Shown here in pieces: positions 38,501 through 43,938 of a DNA stretch of 64,000 nucleotides. Location of the stretch: positions 795,136 through 859,135 of the forward strand of contig NMRA01000082.1 of the NCBI GenBank assembly GCA_002633005.1. The letters run 5' to 3'. Every line of letters begins with the position of its first letter. Positions within the stretch are counted from its first letter, which is position 1. The DNA is from Phoronis australis. Taxonomy: Eukaryota; Phoronida; Phoronidae. The translations under genes and the position numbers were made by a program. Below the pieces are notes generated by a model that was not told the origin of the DNA, did no database searches, and saw only the letters and a list, made by a program, of their open reading frames with translations.

Positions 38501-41500
38501 TATTACATGCCTTCCTCCGCAATTTATGGATAAGACATTTTAACACACTAAGTGCAAGTACTACAATCTTTTCAGCAACCCCTTGCTCGCAACCCAACAG
38601 GTATGGAAAAGAATGCACAATGGTCTGTCACTGTCTGGAAAACAAACCGTGCCATCGCTTTACAGGAAAATGCAATAAGTGTAAGCCGAGATGGAAAGGA
38701 GACACATGTTCTCATTGTAAGTCAGTTTAAAACACAAACGGGCGTTCGGATCGACACATCCATATACGTGTACCTGTAGCGCGTCAGGGACGAACTTGTC
38801 AACTCTCACCGGCAGGAGCCTACCGATTTATCGATACCTTTTGCAATGCCCCCATTTACAGAAAACTGTCGCAATCTCCCTGAAACATTACTTTTACCGG
38901 ATACAGGATCTTGGAATTCTCAGATTCTGATTTGTCTACGGACAAAATAGCTACTTTATTAACTGTAAAAAGTTTAGCCGACTCGAGCAAGGCACTATGG
39001 ATGACGTACATTTAACACTTTAAGCTTTAGTTCTTGGAAATTAGGCTCTTGATTTTGTATAAGCTCACAACTATAAGGGTTTGGAACCTTGTACGAAAGC
39101 TTTGGATATGCTGACGTTTGGATAATGGTTATAGGGGTTACAGTCTTCTCCTTTTTTTAAGATCGTCAATGATTGCCAATCAAACAGAATACTGGCTGCC
39201 TTTGTCAGTCATCGCGTCAGGCCGTCGCAGGCATAGCTTTTTTACAGTTAAGAATACATTTTGCAACTCCGGAGACAAATGTCAACCTATTTAGGATAGG
39301 TTTTTACGTTAAAGGCCTACTTCTGAATCTGCGCTTTCTGCTGGTGTGCCCCTGATTTCCCAAGACACGGAACTAAACATTCGCCGTTTTCTTGAAATTG
39401 GCTTATTTAGTTGGGTAAGTTCAATGTACCACTCCCTCCGGCGCACTAAGTGGTTAGCAGTGTTTTACGTAACTCAGTACATCAAGCACTCTACTTTCAT
39501 GTAAACAGCAGAAACATGTACGTAACAATGACATATCAAGAATTTTAAATTCCTCCTTAACTTGAATTGGAGAAAATCAAGGACTTCCTGACGACAAGGG
39601 GAATTTTTAGGCAGTCCTAAGGTTAAGTGCAAAGCATAAGAGGAAACTGAGAATAGCATCCAATGGCTGCGTTGTGCAATAGATGATTATTGTGAGAAAA
39701 ACGACATCACGCATTTGTTAAATGCCATATCAGGTCGTATGGATCTCACAAGGTATTATTTAAATGCGACAGGCGTAAGCAAGTTGCATTGTTATCACAT
39801 ATGGGAAGTAACCATTAATTTTCTTTGTTGCGTCTTTGTTGAATAGAGCAATAGAGCTAACGTGGATATCGTACATCAAGCGGTCACCGATAAATGTTTT
39901 TAGTTGTCTTTGTTATAAGACAGAAAAAAGTGAAAAATGGATACGCCAATCCACCGATTTGTAAGCGACCATCTTTCGATCGAGTTATCCCATGGAAGCT
40001 CCGGACCCTGAGCACTAACGATATGGCCACCGAGTAAATGATTGTTCGACGAGGCGGGAATAACGAATAATAAATAAGAACAGGATTTCCGTATCATGGG
40101 ACGCGTTTCATCTACGCTGTGACTGGGAAGTGTCGTGCCCCAGATACATGCGCATTCCGGAGTAGAAATTATCGGGATCTCACATTTCTCATAATCGTTG
40201 ACGCAAAGTGAAATTGTTTAACAGACTTTGACTTGTAATTGTACACACTTCCTAGAGTTTGCACGTGACCACATTGAATATGTGTTTCAACCGTTCTCAG
40301 TTGAGGATTGTGACAAACCAAACGTCTACGGCGAAAAATGCGAATCAGAGTGCCGGTGCCTTTCCCCGGATCATTGTGACAATGTCACGGGAAGCTGTGG
40401 CGGTATTTGTCCACCGCGGCGGCAAGGAGACAAGTGTGACCTGAGTAAGTTTTGTTACCTAATTTTGTTATTACTTTGCGCAGTGTTAAGTATAAAACTT
40501 TTTAATTTGGGGATTTCAAGACTCCTTATTGGGTCATTAGCAACCCGGAATATTCCAGAAATTTTTGAAGACTGCCTCCTGGGGTGCTGGTAATTCTTGT
40601 TTACGTCCGTTATGAGAGGTTTTCTAGAGGCCACATTCGAAGTCATTCTCTTGCTCGTGTATTTTGCTGCTTTGATTAAACTTCTGTCAGGTGTTGATAC
40701 GAGAAGCACTGGAAGATAATGTCCTGCAACTATACCTGTACCAGAGTCCATGGGCGGCGCACCGTAGTGGCGGGGGTTAGCCCCCCATTTTTTCAGTGCT
40801 GCCCCGCCCGTGCAGATGTGGTCTTTATAAGCATGAGCAGTAGCTGTAGTCTCGTCTAGGTATCGCTTTAACCTTACGCTTTGATACTTGAAATGTTACT
40901 ACAATTCTTTGCAAACAAGCAGATTCCCTTGCGATCAAGCATTGTTTGATAAGAGGTGATGGCAACCTCATAAAATTGAAAAAATGCAGAGCTGTTTCTG
41001 TTTGGGTGAATGCTGAAGACGATTATGGCCAACAAAATGGAAGAACATAATGAGGATGATTACGAAATGATTGCAGGACTGCTTTAATCTCTAATTGCAG
41101 AACAATGTCACAGGGCAAATTATTTTACCAAGTATGCCTTGCAAACAATATCACAGGCAATCAACAGCAGTTGAATTTCGAGGCAATATTGCAAAGCTCA
41201 CGTCCTTAATCTTTATGTTGGACCTACGTGTAGAAAATGGTCGAGTCGTCTTTTGTTCCAGCAACGGGTTGTACCCTGCCAGGAACCTTCGGCGAGAAAT
41301 GCGAGCACAAATGCCACTGCAAGGAGCCCACGTGCGATGATGAAACCGGAAGCTGTAAGGATCATGGCGGTTGTGCCGAATACTTCTCAGGCGACAACTG
41401 CTCTACGTGTGCGTAAACTTTGGTGACTTTTAGTAACGGATGTCAGCCTCCTCTGAGGTGAAAGTTTTACCTGTAACATATTCACTGTTTGTGATTCCAT

Positions 41501-43718
41501 TCAATTAAATCTTTTAAAATGGCCATGGCCAACGAAGATATATGGCACAGAACCCATGGTTGTAATGTTGGTATTTAAAAAATATATCTTACTTACGCTC
41601 CTTTGGCATTAAATAAACAAAACTTATCTCCCTGTGACTGCTTCGTTATCAAACACGTCGTACAAACGGGATGGTATAGGTGCAACACTTGATACGCGCA
41701 ATAGTTTTGTCACTTTCGTTGTTGGAGAATTCAAAAGGAGAAGAGCATCGATTCAGTTGACGGCGTTCAGGGAAACCTACACGTATTTCCCCAAAACCAT
41801 TCGACACATTGTCTTCTGGTGACGTAGCAAATTTAACTCCGTTTTGAAAAGTAAAAGTAGAATATTGACTACGATTCATTTTGGATATTTTACAAATTGA
41901 AATTTAATATTTTTTTACATTAAGCTTATATAGGTGACCCGGCGATTACATGTAGTAGTTTAAAGTTGGTGTACGGAATGATAGGAGTGTGTTATTCATC
42001 TGTTCGGGATAATATAATGTCGACGCGACTACTGGCAACGATGCATGTATACCAAATTCAGGAGAATGTAATAGAGAGTAAAGGACACGTGAAAAAGCGA
42101 AATTTTCTTCCTGCTAAGCCTTGTTCTCTATGTGGACAACCAAGTGCTGATAATTGTGACTTAGGTATTAATGATATGTCCACCCGTCTACGCTGACAGC
42201 ATTACACGCAATATACCTGTACCGAGACTAGTGTTGCCAGTGAGGTGTTGTTTTCTTATATTTCAATGGACACATTTGTAGTCACGTCTTTGTGGTGTCA
42301 GCCCCTGAATAAAATACGAGGCATGTGTTGCGCATGTGTTCTCGCGTGGTGGGGAGCTGCGTTCATTATTAGAAAATTCGACTCAAGGTAAAACCCAGCC
42401 ATTGAGTATAATGTTATACTTTGTAAAATTGCATGTTTGTTTACGTTTAATTAATCGTTATTTATCGACGAGTAGTCAAATATAGGTTCAGACTTTAGTT
42501 GTAACATTGGAATGATTGACCCAGAGCCTTGCCAAAACAGCTTACGTCCCATTGCATTCTACACCACACCATGCCTGCTTATGGAAACGCCAGAAAGGAA
42601 AGAGCGAATTGCAGTGGTGGGAATGACATAATGATAACCTTTCTGCAATGTAACTGGTAACTTTAAAAATATAATGTTGATGGCCCAGGATTACTCTGAC
42701 GTCCAATTACAAGGGAAAGTTTATTTCCTCTACACAGCTAGAGTTCAAAATGGTGTCCGAAACAAATGGACGCGTGTATCCTAGTGCATCAAGCCAGAGT
42801 ATGACGTATTTGTGATTATACTATTTGGCTGTTAAAATGCAAATAAATCAACCTGGAAACGTGAAGGAAACGGGTAGCATTGGCCGTATTCGGGACGACA
42901 CCGTATGCGTAGCATTGCGTGTTAAACGAACATCTTCAGTAATGTGTGTAAAAATGTTTTGTTTCAGTTAAAGTTCCCGAGTCAGTCGAGTCGGACATTG
43001 GACTTAATGGTCAAAGTAAGTAGATTAACTTCACATCATCTTGAGTGTTAACGACTTTTTCAAATTGATCACGCAGTAGCCTATTTATTGTAAAAAGAAA
43101 TCATTTTATAGTCGCAACTAAAACGCTTCTCGAAGGTGAAAATGTCATTTTCAAACCTGGATGAAGCAAATTTCAGGTGGAACGTGTGATTTACAAACAA
43201 TAATAAAGAAGCCTGCGTCCTATATGATTTATGTGACTGCTGATAGCGACGACAAATGACCACGCAACCTTTTGCGATATATGCCATGCACTACAAGCGA
43301 GGCACTTGGTCTCACTAGGTCTCTCGTGGTCTCGAGTCCACCCAAGAAACATTTGATTGTTACAGGCCTAGGTCTCAAATCTGAGGATGCGAAAAAGGAA
43401 AACGTAATTACGATAACTGTAGGCGGCGTCTGCGCCCTAGTCGTTATTTGCTGCATCGCTCTTGCCGTCTTTGTCTTTGTGGCGAAAACTCACAAAAGTC
43501 GGTTGAATCTAGAATTGGAAGACGATGATGATGAAATCGAACCAGAAGTTAAGTACATCGATAAACTGAAGAGGCCGCTGCAGAGCTTACATTCTTCTAT
43601 GACAGGTTCAGACGTGGAAAACACCAGCTTGAGTAGCGTCGAGGAAACGACCGATACACATAGAGAGACATCTACTGAGAGCGCTTCAAAAGAATCCGAT
43701 AAAGAAGAAGAATCATAA
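2464..43718 (+). CDS. Giant modular type I membrane receptor gene (SEA-like array + EGF array), 5' end outside window
   Basis: Multi-exon gene; start and end give the visible extent, and each exon is listed separately. Reading through the exons gives, in order: two-Cys exon, five two-exon domains, two EGF exons, two-Cys exon, five two-exon domains, EGF exons of 1, 2, 13, 16, 1, 1 and 1 modules, a 16-residue linker, one transmembrane helix and an acidic tail. All internal exons are multiples of three with phase-1 borders, so they join in frame. No stop, membrane segment or signal peptide occurs between the two blocks, which argues for one transcript rather than two genes. The family is not one I recognise. 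The EGF part resembles MEGF10/SREC/Draper scavenger receptors, so a cell-surface binding or adhesion role is likely but inferred. The tail has no NPxY or ITAM motif. Total visible length is about 2,470 residues. Confidence 0.85.
2939..3093. mobile_element. MITE with CAGTGGCGGAT-type ends
   Basis: 155 bases. It begins CAGTGGCGGATTTAAAGGGG and ends AAAATCCTGGATCTGACCCTG (imperfect inverted ends). TTCTC flanks both sides directly (2934-2938 and 3094-3098), as a target duplication would. A related fragment in opposite orientation lies at 52797-52884. It is inside the first intron of block 1. Confidence 0.6.
4021..4137 (+). CDS. Block 1 domain 1, A exon
   Basis: 39 codons, acceptor cattgcag, donor gtattg, phase 1/1. 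It shows the A pattern: a beta strand (VEVSYNL), an amphipathic helix (VIHELRKFLGV) and a second strand (SQISSFTT), ending at a Gly next to the intron. It pairs with the B exon at 4561 to make one inferred beta-alpha-beta-beta-alpha-beta domain. Its counterpart in block 2 is 16255-16392. Confidence 0.8.
4561..4755 (+). CDS. Block 1 domain 1, B exon
   Basis: 65 codons, acceptor cattgcag, donor gttgct (weak), phase 1/1. It has strand 3 (RFTLVLKPP), a helix (SSIFAKLKDLIENG), strand 4 and a tail ending KPALEEMDKG. The block 2 counterpart at 17070 shares FEHP/FEHS, AK, KP-x-LEE-x-DKG and the same unusual GTTG donor. This supports both the exon call and the block duplication. Confidence 0.82.
5501..5647 (+). 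CDS. Block 1 domain 2, A exon
   Basis: 49 codons, acceptor gccccgcag, donor gtaagt, phase 1/1. Strand MIRILAKID is followed by helix DEVTAAVHDFFERI and the tail FSQDRTRYKNPFISPS. That tail is nearly the same in the block 2 copy (17834-17980: FSQDSTRYKNAFVSPS), the strongest single match between the blocks. Confidence 0.85.
6268..6462 (+). CDS. Block 1 domain 2, B exon
   Basis: 65 codons, acceptor gccaacag, donor gtaagt, phase 1/1. Strand YLVVDLLPP leads into helix SSTILRRLQKSF and then GGTVTYDLGPEVIP. The block 2 copy (19002-19202) shares STI-[LM]-[RK]-RLQ and GGTV-x-YDLGP. A decayed third copy lies at 47130-47320. Confidence 0.85.
6979..7131 (+). CDS. Block 1 domain 3, A exon
   Basis: 51 codons, acceptor cccaatag, donor gtacgc, phase 1/1. 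Strand NVKVYFFVKS is followed by helix AYEYIHNTLTGVMGV and strand KERIVNPKATIV. The matching exon in block 2 is 20745-20885 (shared VSK-x-RIV). Its partner B exon at 8151 is cut short in this assembly. Confidence 0.82.
8151..8194 (+). pseudogene. Block 1 domain 3, B exon, cut by a single-N join
   Basis: After acceptor ttttttacag the phase-1 frame reads TLIEFVLLKPTTSS, matching the start of the block 2 exon at 21669 (VLVTFSLLKPTELS). The match stops at the lone N at 8195. Beyond it the frame carries no helix and meets TGA at 8270, and no suitable donor follows. A join that dropped or mis-joined the rest of the exon is the simplest reading; a genuine deletion in the allele is the alternative. 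Confidence 0.6.
8980..9117 (+). CDS. Block 1 domain 4, A exon
   Basis: 46 codons, acceptor ttgtttcag, donor gtaata, phase 1/1. It is the clearest example of the A pattern: strand KVEVSFTANC, helix AAIESLSRILGV, strand QSRLDVVPVIF, then Gly at the intron. The block 2 counterpart (23974-24120) keeps the strand, the ESLSR-x-L-x-VA core and the RL. Confidence 0.85.
9277..9477 (+). CDS. Block 1 domain 4, B exon
   Basis: 67 codons, acceptor tcacctag, donor gttagt, phase 1/1. Strand LKISITVSPP is followed by helix SSEALRDLKSLLFYG and strand DLTIKDGDAKICT. The block 2 copy (24277-24480) shares K-S-L, G-[DE]-L-[TK]-I, DA-x-[IV]-CT and the P-x-P-x-G-x-x-EG end. Confidence 0.85.
10145..10291 (+). CDS. 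Block 1 domain 5, A exon
   Basis: 49 codons, acceptor gcatttcag, donor gtaagt, phase 1/1. Strand KVVVTTDC leads to helix KEQLATDALAEVLHV and strand GRIVSLKV. About half the residues match the block 2 copy (25464-25610), including KEQLATDAL. Confidence 0.86.
11009..11176 (+). CDS. Block 1 domain 5, B exon
   Basis: 56 codons, acceptor tttccaaag, donor gtatga, phase 1/1. Strand MLKFTLRPPT leads to helix SVEALKWLQEVV and strand GLTIKKKNG. The block 2 copy (26701-26865) shares F-x-LRPPT and ALKWLQ. This B exon is shorter than the other four in both blocks. Confidence 0.85.
11661..11801 (+). CDS. EGF-like exon closing block 1 (first)
   Basis: 47 codons, acceptor acctgaag (a weak pyrimidine tract), donor gtaagt, phase 1/1. 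It encodes C-R-S-G-F-W-G-E-N-C-E-H-H-C-N-C and five further cysteines ending GPGCATG. The C-x3-C-x-C spacing after a W/YG-x2-C is that of the MEGF/Draper EGF modules further on. It directly follows the fifth SEA-like domain, as the EGF exon at 27834 does in block 2. Confidence 0.8.
12662..12802 (+). CDS. EGF-like exon closing block 1 (second)
   Basis: 47 codons, acceptor cctggcag, donor gtaagc, phase 1/1. Reads C-S-K-P-x-V-Y-G-P-D-C-N-K-P-C-N-C, then CDDYSGKCDKCPSGFSG and a final C. It has the full cysteine set of one EGF module plus the first half of the next. The next exon of the gene is the repeat of the two-Cys mini exon at 13559. Confidence 0.85.
12870..13330. repeat. GAT-rich array with a ~63-base unit ahead of block 2
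   Basis: Imperfect units of about 63 bases, of the form GATGATGGTGATAATGTTGG followed by TGACGGCGTTTGATTGG and TTATTATGT, are repeated about five times between 12975 and 13290 and lead into simpler GAT/GGT sequence. The array sits between the second EGF exon and the mini exon of block 2. Confidence 0.8.
13559..13636 (+). CDS. Block 2 two-cysteine mini exon
   Basis: 26 codons, acceptor gattgcag, donor gtaagt, phase 1/1. It encodes TTCKETFDFYPPSTAY and a closing FFC. It has the same length and layout as the exon at 2464 and opens the second copy of the block. Like the first copy, it stands a few hundred bases behind a GAT/GGT-rich repeat. Confidence 0.8.
14802..15663 (+). mobile_element. Decayed THAP-finger DNA transposon
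   Basis: The stretch is bounded by inverted ends GTAATGGGTGGAGGAAGA (14802) and TCTTCCACCCATTAC (ending 15663). Inside, from 14901, one frame reads MKMCICGDCGNSN, later SVFQFP, and near 15080 HCSEHFKESCF. These are the C-x4-C, [FH]-x-FP and C-x2-HF elements of a THAP zinc finger. Two in-frame stops (TAA after FQFP, TGA eight codons later) show that it is dead. No clear target duplication is seen, so the true ends are uncertain. Confidence 0.6.
14901..15162 (+). pseudogene. THAP zinc-finger pseudogene
   Basis: One reading frame keeps the spacing of a THAP domain: C-x4-C at residues 4 and 9, FP at 23-24, and C-S-E-H-F near residue 65. Two nonsense codons interrupt it. THAP fingers bind DNA in P-element and Kolobok-type transposases and in the host proteins derived from them. 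This copy lies in the intron between 13636 and 16255. Confidence 0.6.
16255..16392 (+). CDS. Block 2 domain 1, A exon
   Basis: 46 codons, acceptor accttatag, donor gtaata, phase 1/1. Strand FLEVSFELAD leads to helix KVLRQLDKTLHV and strand SRISSLVIV. It matches 4021-4137 in EVS, LR and RIS/QISS. Confidence 0.8.
16798..16855 (+). mobile_element. 3' end of a LINE, heavily truncated
   Basis: TTTGTTATTATTTCTTTGTA followed by TGTTCTGTGTATTCTTCAAT is almost identical to the 3' end of the LINE at 45474-46270. Only the last 55 bases or so are recognisable. Confidence 0.6.
17070..17267 (+). CDS. Block 2 domain 1, B exon
   Basis: 66 codons, acceptor tggattgtag, donor gttggg (weak), phase 1/1. Strand RVKFQLRPP leads to helix SEVIATLNDIVKGG and FEHPVG, then KPVLEELDKG. 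The end and the weak GTTG donor are shared with 4561-4755. Confidence 0.84.
17834..17980 (+). CDS. Block 2 domain 2, A exon
   Basis: 49 codons, acceptor gcatcacag, donor gtaagt, phase 1/1. Strand MVRILVDIN leads to helix DLTAAVEDFFLHI and FSQDSTRYKNAFVSPS. It is very close to 5501-5647. Confidence 0.87.
19002..19202 (+). CDS. Block 2 domain 2, B exon
   Basis: 67 codons, acceptor cgccaatag, donor gtaagg, phase 1/1. Strand RMVIELGPP leads to helix STIMKRLQQAFHED, then GGTVRYDLGPKDVPP. It is the counterpart of 6268-6462. Confidence 0.87.
19831..20079. mobile_element. MITE, copy 1 (GGTCCTGTTCC ends)
   Basis: About 249 bases. It starts GGTCCTGTTCCAAGAAACTG and ends with the inverted form CAGTTTTGTTGGAACGGGACC. 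AAG flanks both sides. The whole length aligns with the copy at 49088-49333. A 3-base duplication and G-rich ends fit a PIF/Harbinger-type MITE (inference). It lies in the intron between 19202 and 20745. Confidence 0.75.
20745..20885 (+). CDS. Block 2 domain 3, A exon
   Basis: 47 codons, acceptor tttttccag, donor gtatgt, phase 1/1. Strand KVSVSFFVNV leads to helix YIAKTVHRVLEV and strand KQRIVDVTSTV. It is the counterpart of 6979-7131. Confidence 0.85.
21669..21869 (+). CDS. Block 2 domain 3, B exon
   Basis: 67 codons, acceptor ttgttgcag, donor gtgagc, phase 1/1. Strand VLVTFSLLKP leads to helix SQALRDWNKKVYEG and strand SVAIIDDQGKTVC. It is intact here, whereas the block 1 partner at 8151 is broken off after its first strand. 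Confidence 0.86.
23974..24120 (+). CDS. Block 2 domain 4, A exon
   Basis: 49 codons, acceptor cacatctag, donor gtaggt, phase 1/1. Strand KVKASFRLKC leads to helix RVKESLSRVLDV and strand KTRLEKVEIL, ending TNG at the intron. It is the counterpart of 8980-9117; both keep ESLSR and VA followed by RL. Confidence 0.87.
24277..24480 (+). CDS. Block 2 domain 4, B exon
   Basis: 68 codons, acceptor catgtgcag, donor gtcagt, phase 1/1. Strand YHVSVVILPP leads to helix SIILKSLYKMLFKG, strand ELKISDNDAEVCT and the end PEPPGLNEG. It is the counterpart of 9277-9477. The intron separating it from the A exon is only about 155 bases in both blocks, so even the intron size was kept. Confidence 0.87.
25464..25610 (+). 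CDS. Block 2 domain 5, A exon
   Basis: 49 codons, acceptor ttattacag, donor gtaaga, phase 1/1. Strand KKVVLTLDC leads to helix KEQLATDALVETMQV and strand ERITNLRI. It is the counterpart of 10145-10291. Confidence 0.87.
26701..26865 (+). CDS. Block 2 domain 5, B exon
   Basis: 55 codons, acceptor gttacatag, donor gtaaga, phase 1/1. Strand MEFILRPPTN leads to helix VALKWLQAASN and strand AFIIKTKEG. It is the counterpart of 11009-11176 and is the short form of the B exon. Confidence 0.86.
27080..27431. mobile_element. Foldback/MITE with TACTCGA ends
   Basis: Starts TACTCGAAACGAACTCGAAG. The far end read in reverse is TACTCGACATAGAACTCGAAA; the inner parts (CTACTTTTGTGCAAA on both arms) also match. 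TA at each edge would fit a TA-duplicating (Tc1/mariner-type) element. There is no coding capacity. Confidence 0.55.
27834..27926 (+). CDS. EGF-like exon after block 2
   Basis: 31 codons, acceptor ttattccag, donor gtaaga, phase 1/1. One compact module: C-G-W-Y-G-P-G-C-G-N-T-C-D-C, then CNQLGQC. A THAP transposon is inserted 34 bases behind the donor, leaving the splice site intact. Confidence 0.85.
28229..29203 (+). CDS. THAP zinc-finger protein inside the transposon, interrupted by an N gap
   Basis: Starts MPHCCCVPGCSN. Cys5 and Cys10, Trp36, Cys60 and His63 occupy the same places as the C2CH ligands and the conserved Trp of a THAP domain, HRFP is present, and the AVPTIF-like box reads AIPSVF at residue 91-96. 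The sequence is then N from 28513 to 29080. The last 41 residues, ending GGDNW, follow behind the gap. The frame through the gap depends on the stated gap length and should not be trusted. It is probably a transposase or a transposon-borne DNA-binding protein; the catalytic region, if any, would be in the gap. Confidence 0.8.
   Translation: MPHCCCVPGCSNYRLTRALGVPLHRFPMDDTLRRTWLVRVKNSALPVHATYKAVENYRVCGKHFLPSDYERDLYAELMKVPAKQRLKKDAIPSVXXXXXXXXXXXXXXXXXXXXXXXXXXXXXXXXXXXXXXXXXXXXXXXXXXXXXXXXXXXXXXXXXXXXXXXXXXXXXXXXXXXXXXXXXXXXXXXXXXXXXXXXXXXXXXXXXXXXXXXXXXXXXXXXXXXXXXXXXXXXXXXXXXXXXXXXXXXXXXXXXXXXXXXXXXXXXXXXXXXXXXXXXXXXXXTPAIFSLQHTKQSLNPTQLSSLLTYLAAEYSPMESGGDNW
28513..29080. other. Assembly gap (568 N)
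   Basis: A run of 568 unknown bases falls inside the transposon reading frame. The flanking 158-bp inverted repeats probably made this region hard to assemble. Confidence 1.
30308..30538 (+). CDS. EGF-like exon, two irregular modules
   Basis: 77 codons, acceptor cttttgtag, donor gtgaat, phase 1/1. The first module reads C-P-N-K-T-F-G-E-Q-C-K-Y-Q-C-D-C. A longer insert with four cysteines and two NxS/NxT-type sites follows, then AAGRYGEDCSEWCNC. The insert makes this the least regular EGF exon of the gene. Confidence 0.82.
31948..33201 (+). CDS. Large EGF-array exon, 13 modules
   Basis: 418 codons without an intron, acceptor tcgtttcag, donor gttagt, phase 1/1. It holds thirteen modules of about 30 residues with the pattern G-x2-C-x3-C-x-C-x5-C-x5-G-x-C-x3-C (for example WYGPSCSHRCNC). 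The ninth module has lost the C-x-C pair and reads HDCRNISHCSPGDTYDLHTG. The pattern is that of the EGF arrays in MEGF10/11, SREC and Draper, which bind modified lipoproteins and apoptotic cells. What this protein binds is unknown. Confidence 0.93.
34239..35014 (+). mobile_element. Solo LTR with 5-bp target duplication
   Basis: The LTR runs from 34244 (TGTTACTGCAG) to 35009 (GCGCCAGAACA), with TGTT...AACA ends. The 5 bases before it and the 5 behind it are both TTGTA (34239-34243, 35010-35014). AATAAA is at 34937 or nearby, and a TTTAAAAG box at about 34355 could be a promoter. No gag-pol is present, so it is what remains after recombination between two LTRs. A 5-bp duplication is usual for Ty3/gypsy and BEL/Pao elements. 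It lies in the intron between the two large EGF exons. Confidence 0.85.
36025..37455 (+). CDS. Large EGF-array exon, about 16 modules
   Basis: 477 codons without an intron, acceptor attgtttcag, donor gtaagt, phase 1/1. It has fifteen complete modules and the first half of a sixteenth. Most are regular (for example WWGYSCDRPCNC). Modules 1 and 12 lack the C-x-C pair and instead carry S-N-C-x-G-x-F-x3-[ST]-G-x-C, like module 9 of the preceding array exon. That recurring odd module hints at a longer unit of duplication inside the arrays. Confidence 0.94.
38576..38716 (+). CDS. Single EGF-like exon
   Basis: 47 codons, acceptor tcttttcag, donor gtaagt, phase 1/1. Reads C-S-Q-P-N-R-Y-G-K-E-C-T-M-V-C-H-C and ends CKPRWKGDTCSH. 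Its length and layout match the exons at 40301 and 41262, which suggests exon duplication. Confidence 0.88.
40301..40444 (+). CDS. Single EGF-like exon
   Basis: 48 codons, acceptor cgttctcag, donor gtaagt, phase 1/1. Reads C-D-K-P-N-V-Y-G-E-K-C-E-S-E-C-R-C and ends CPPRRQGDKCDL. It carries one N-glycosylation sequon (NVTG). Confidence 0.88.
   Translation: MRIVTNQTSTAKNANQSAGAFPRIIVTMSREAVAVFVHRGGKETSVT
40749..40800. mobile_element. Fragment of the CATGGGCGGCGCACC repeat family
   Basis: CCATGGGCGGCGCACCGTAG ... CCCCCCATTTTTTCAGTGCT matches, in opposite orientation, the GC-rich part of the insertion at 62399-62519. Only one arm is present. Confidence 0.5.
41262..41408 (+). CDS. Single EGF-like exon
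   Basis: 49 codons, acceptor ttgttccag, donor gtgcgt, phase 1/1. Reads C-T-L-P-G-T-F-G-E-K-C-E-H-K-C-H-C and ends YFSGDNCST. It is the last EGF module before the membrane. Confidence 0.88.
42968..43015 (+). CDS. Short juxtamembrane linker exon
   Basis: 16 codons between acceptor tgtttcag and donor gtaagt, phase 1/1. It encodes KVPESVESDIGLNGQ, a Cys-free acidic stretch. It is included because both splice sites are strong and its phase joins the last EGF exon to the transmembrane exon. It is small enough that a cassette role is possible. Confidence 0.65.
43366..43718 (+). CDS. Transmembrane and cytoplasmic-tail exon, with stop
   Basis: Terminal exon behind acceptor gattgttacag. After KKENV comes a 25-residue hydrophobic helix (ITITVGGVCALVVICC and on), then the basic stop-transfer AKTHKSR and a tail of about 75 residues rich in Asp, Glu, Ser and Thr. 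The only tyrosine in the tail is in KYIDKL. No NPxY, ITAM or kinase domain is present, unlike Draper/MEGF10. The tail looks PEST-like and may set protein turnover (inference). Stop TAA is at 43716. Confidence 0.92.
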
Positions 43719-43938
43719 CTTAATCTTATCTTCCGCCTCTTCCTTTATTTAGTATTCACCCATTCATCCTGTTATGTTGTCACCGTGGAAAATCTGTTCA
43801 TTAAAAATCATCTGGCCGTGACAATCTTTCTCCAAAGCTCAGTGAGCGTATCAAGTGATAATCGCAATTTGTTTATTCATTTATTCATTTATTCATTTGC
43901 TCATGTATTCATTTTGACATTGCTAAATGGATAATAAA
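43719..43938 (+). terminator. 3' UTR with polyadenylation signal
   Basis: Non-coding sequence behind the stop codon. It contains a short run of TTCATTTA units (about 43867-43905) and a canonical AATAAA at 43933-43938. The AU-rich run could affect mRNA stability. Confidence 0.6.
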
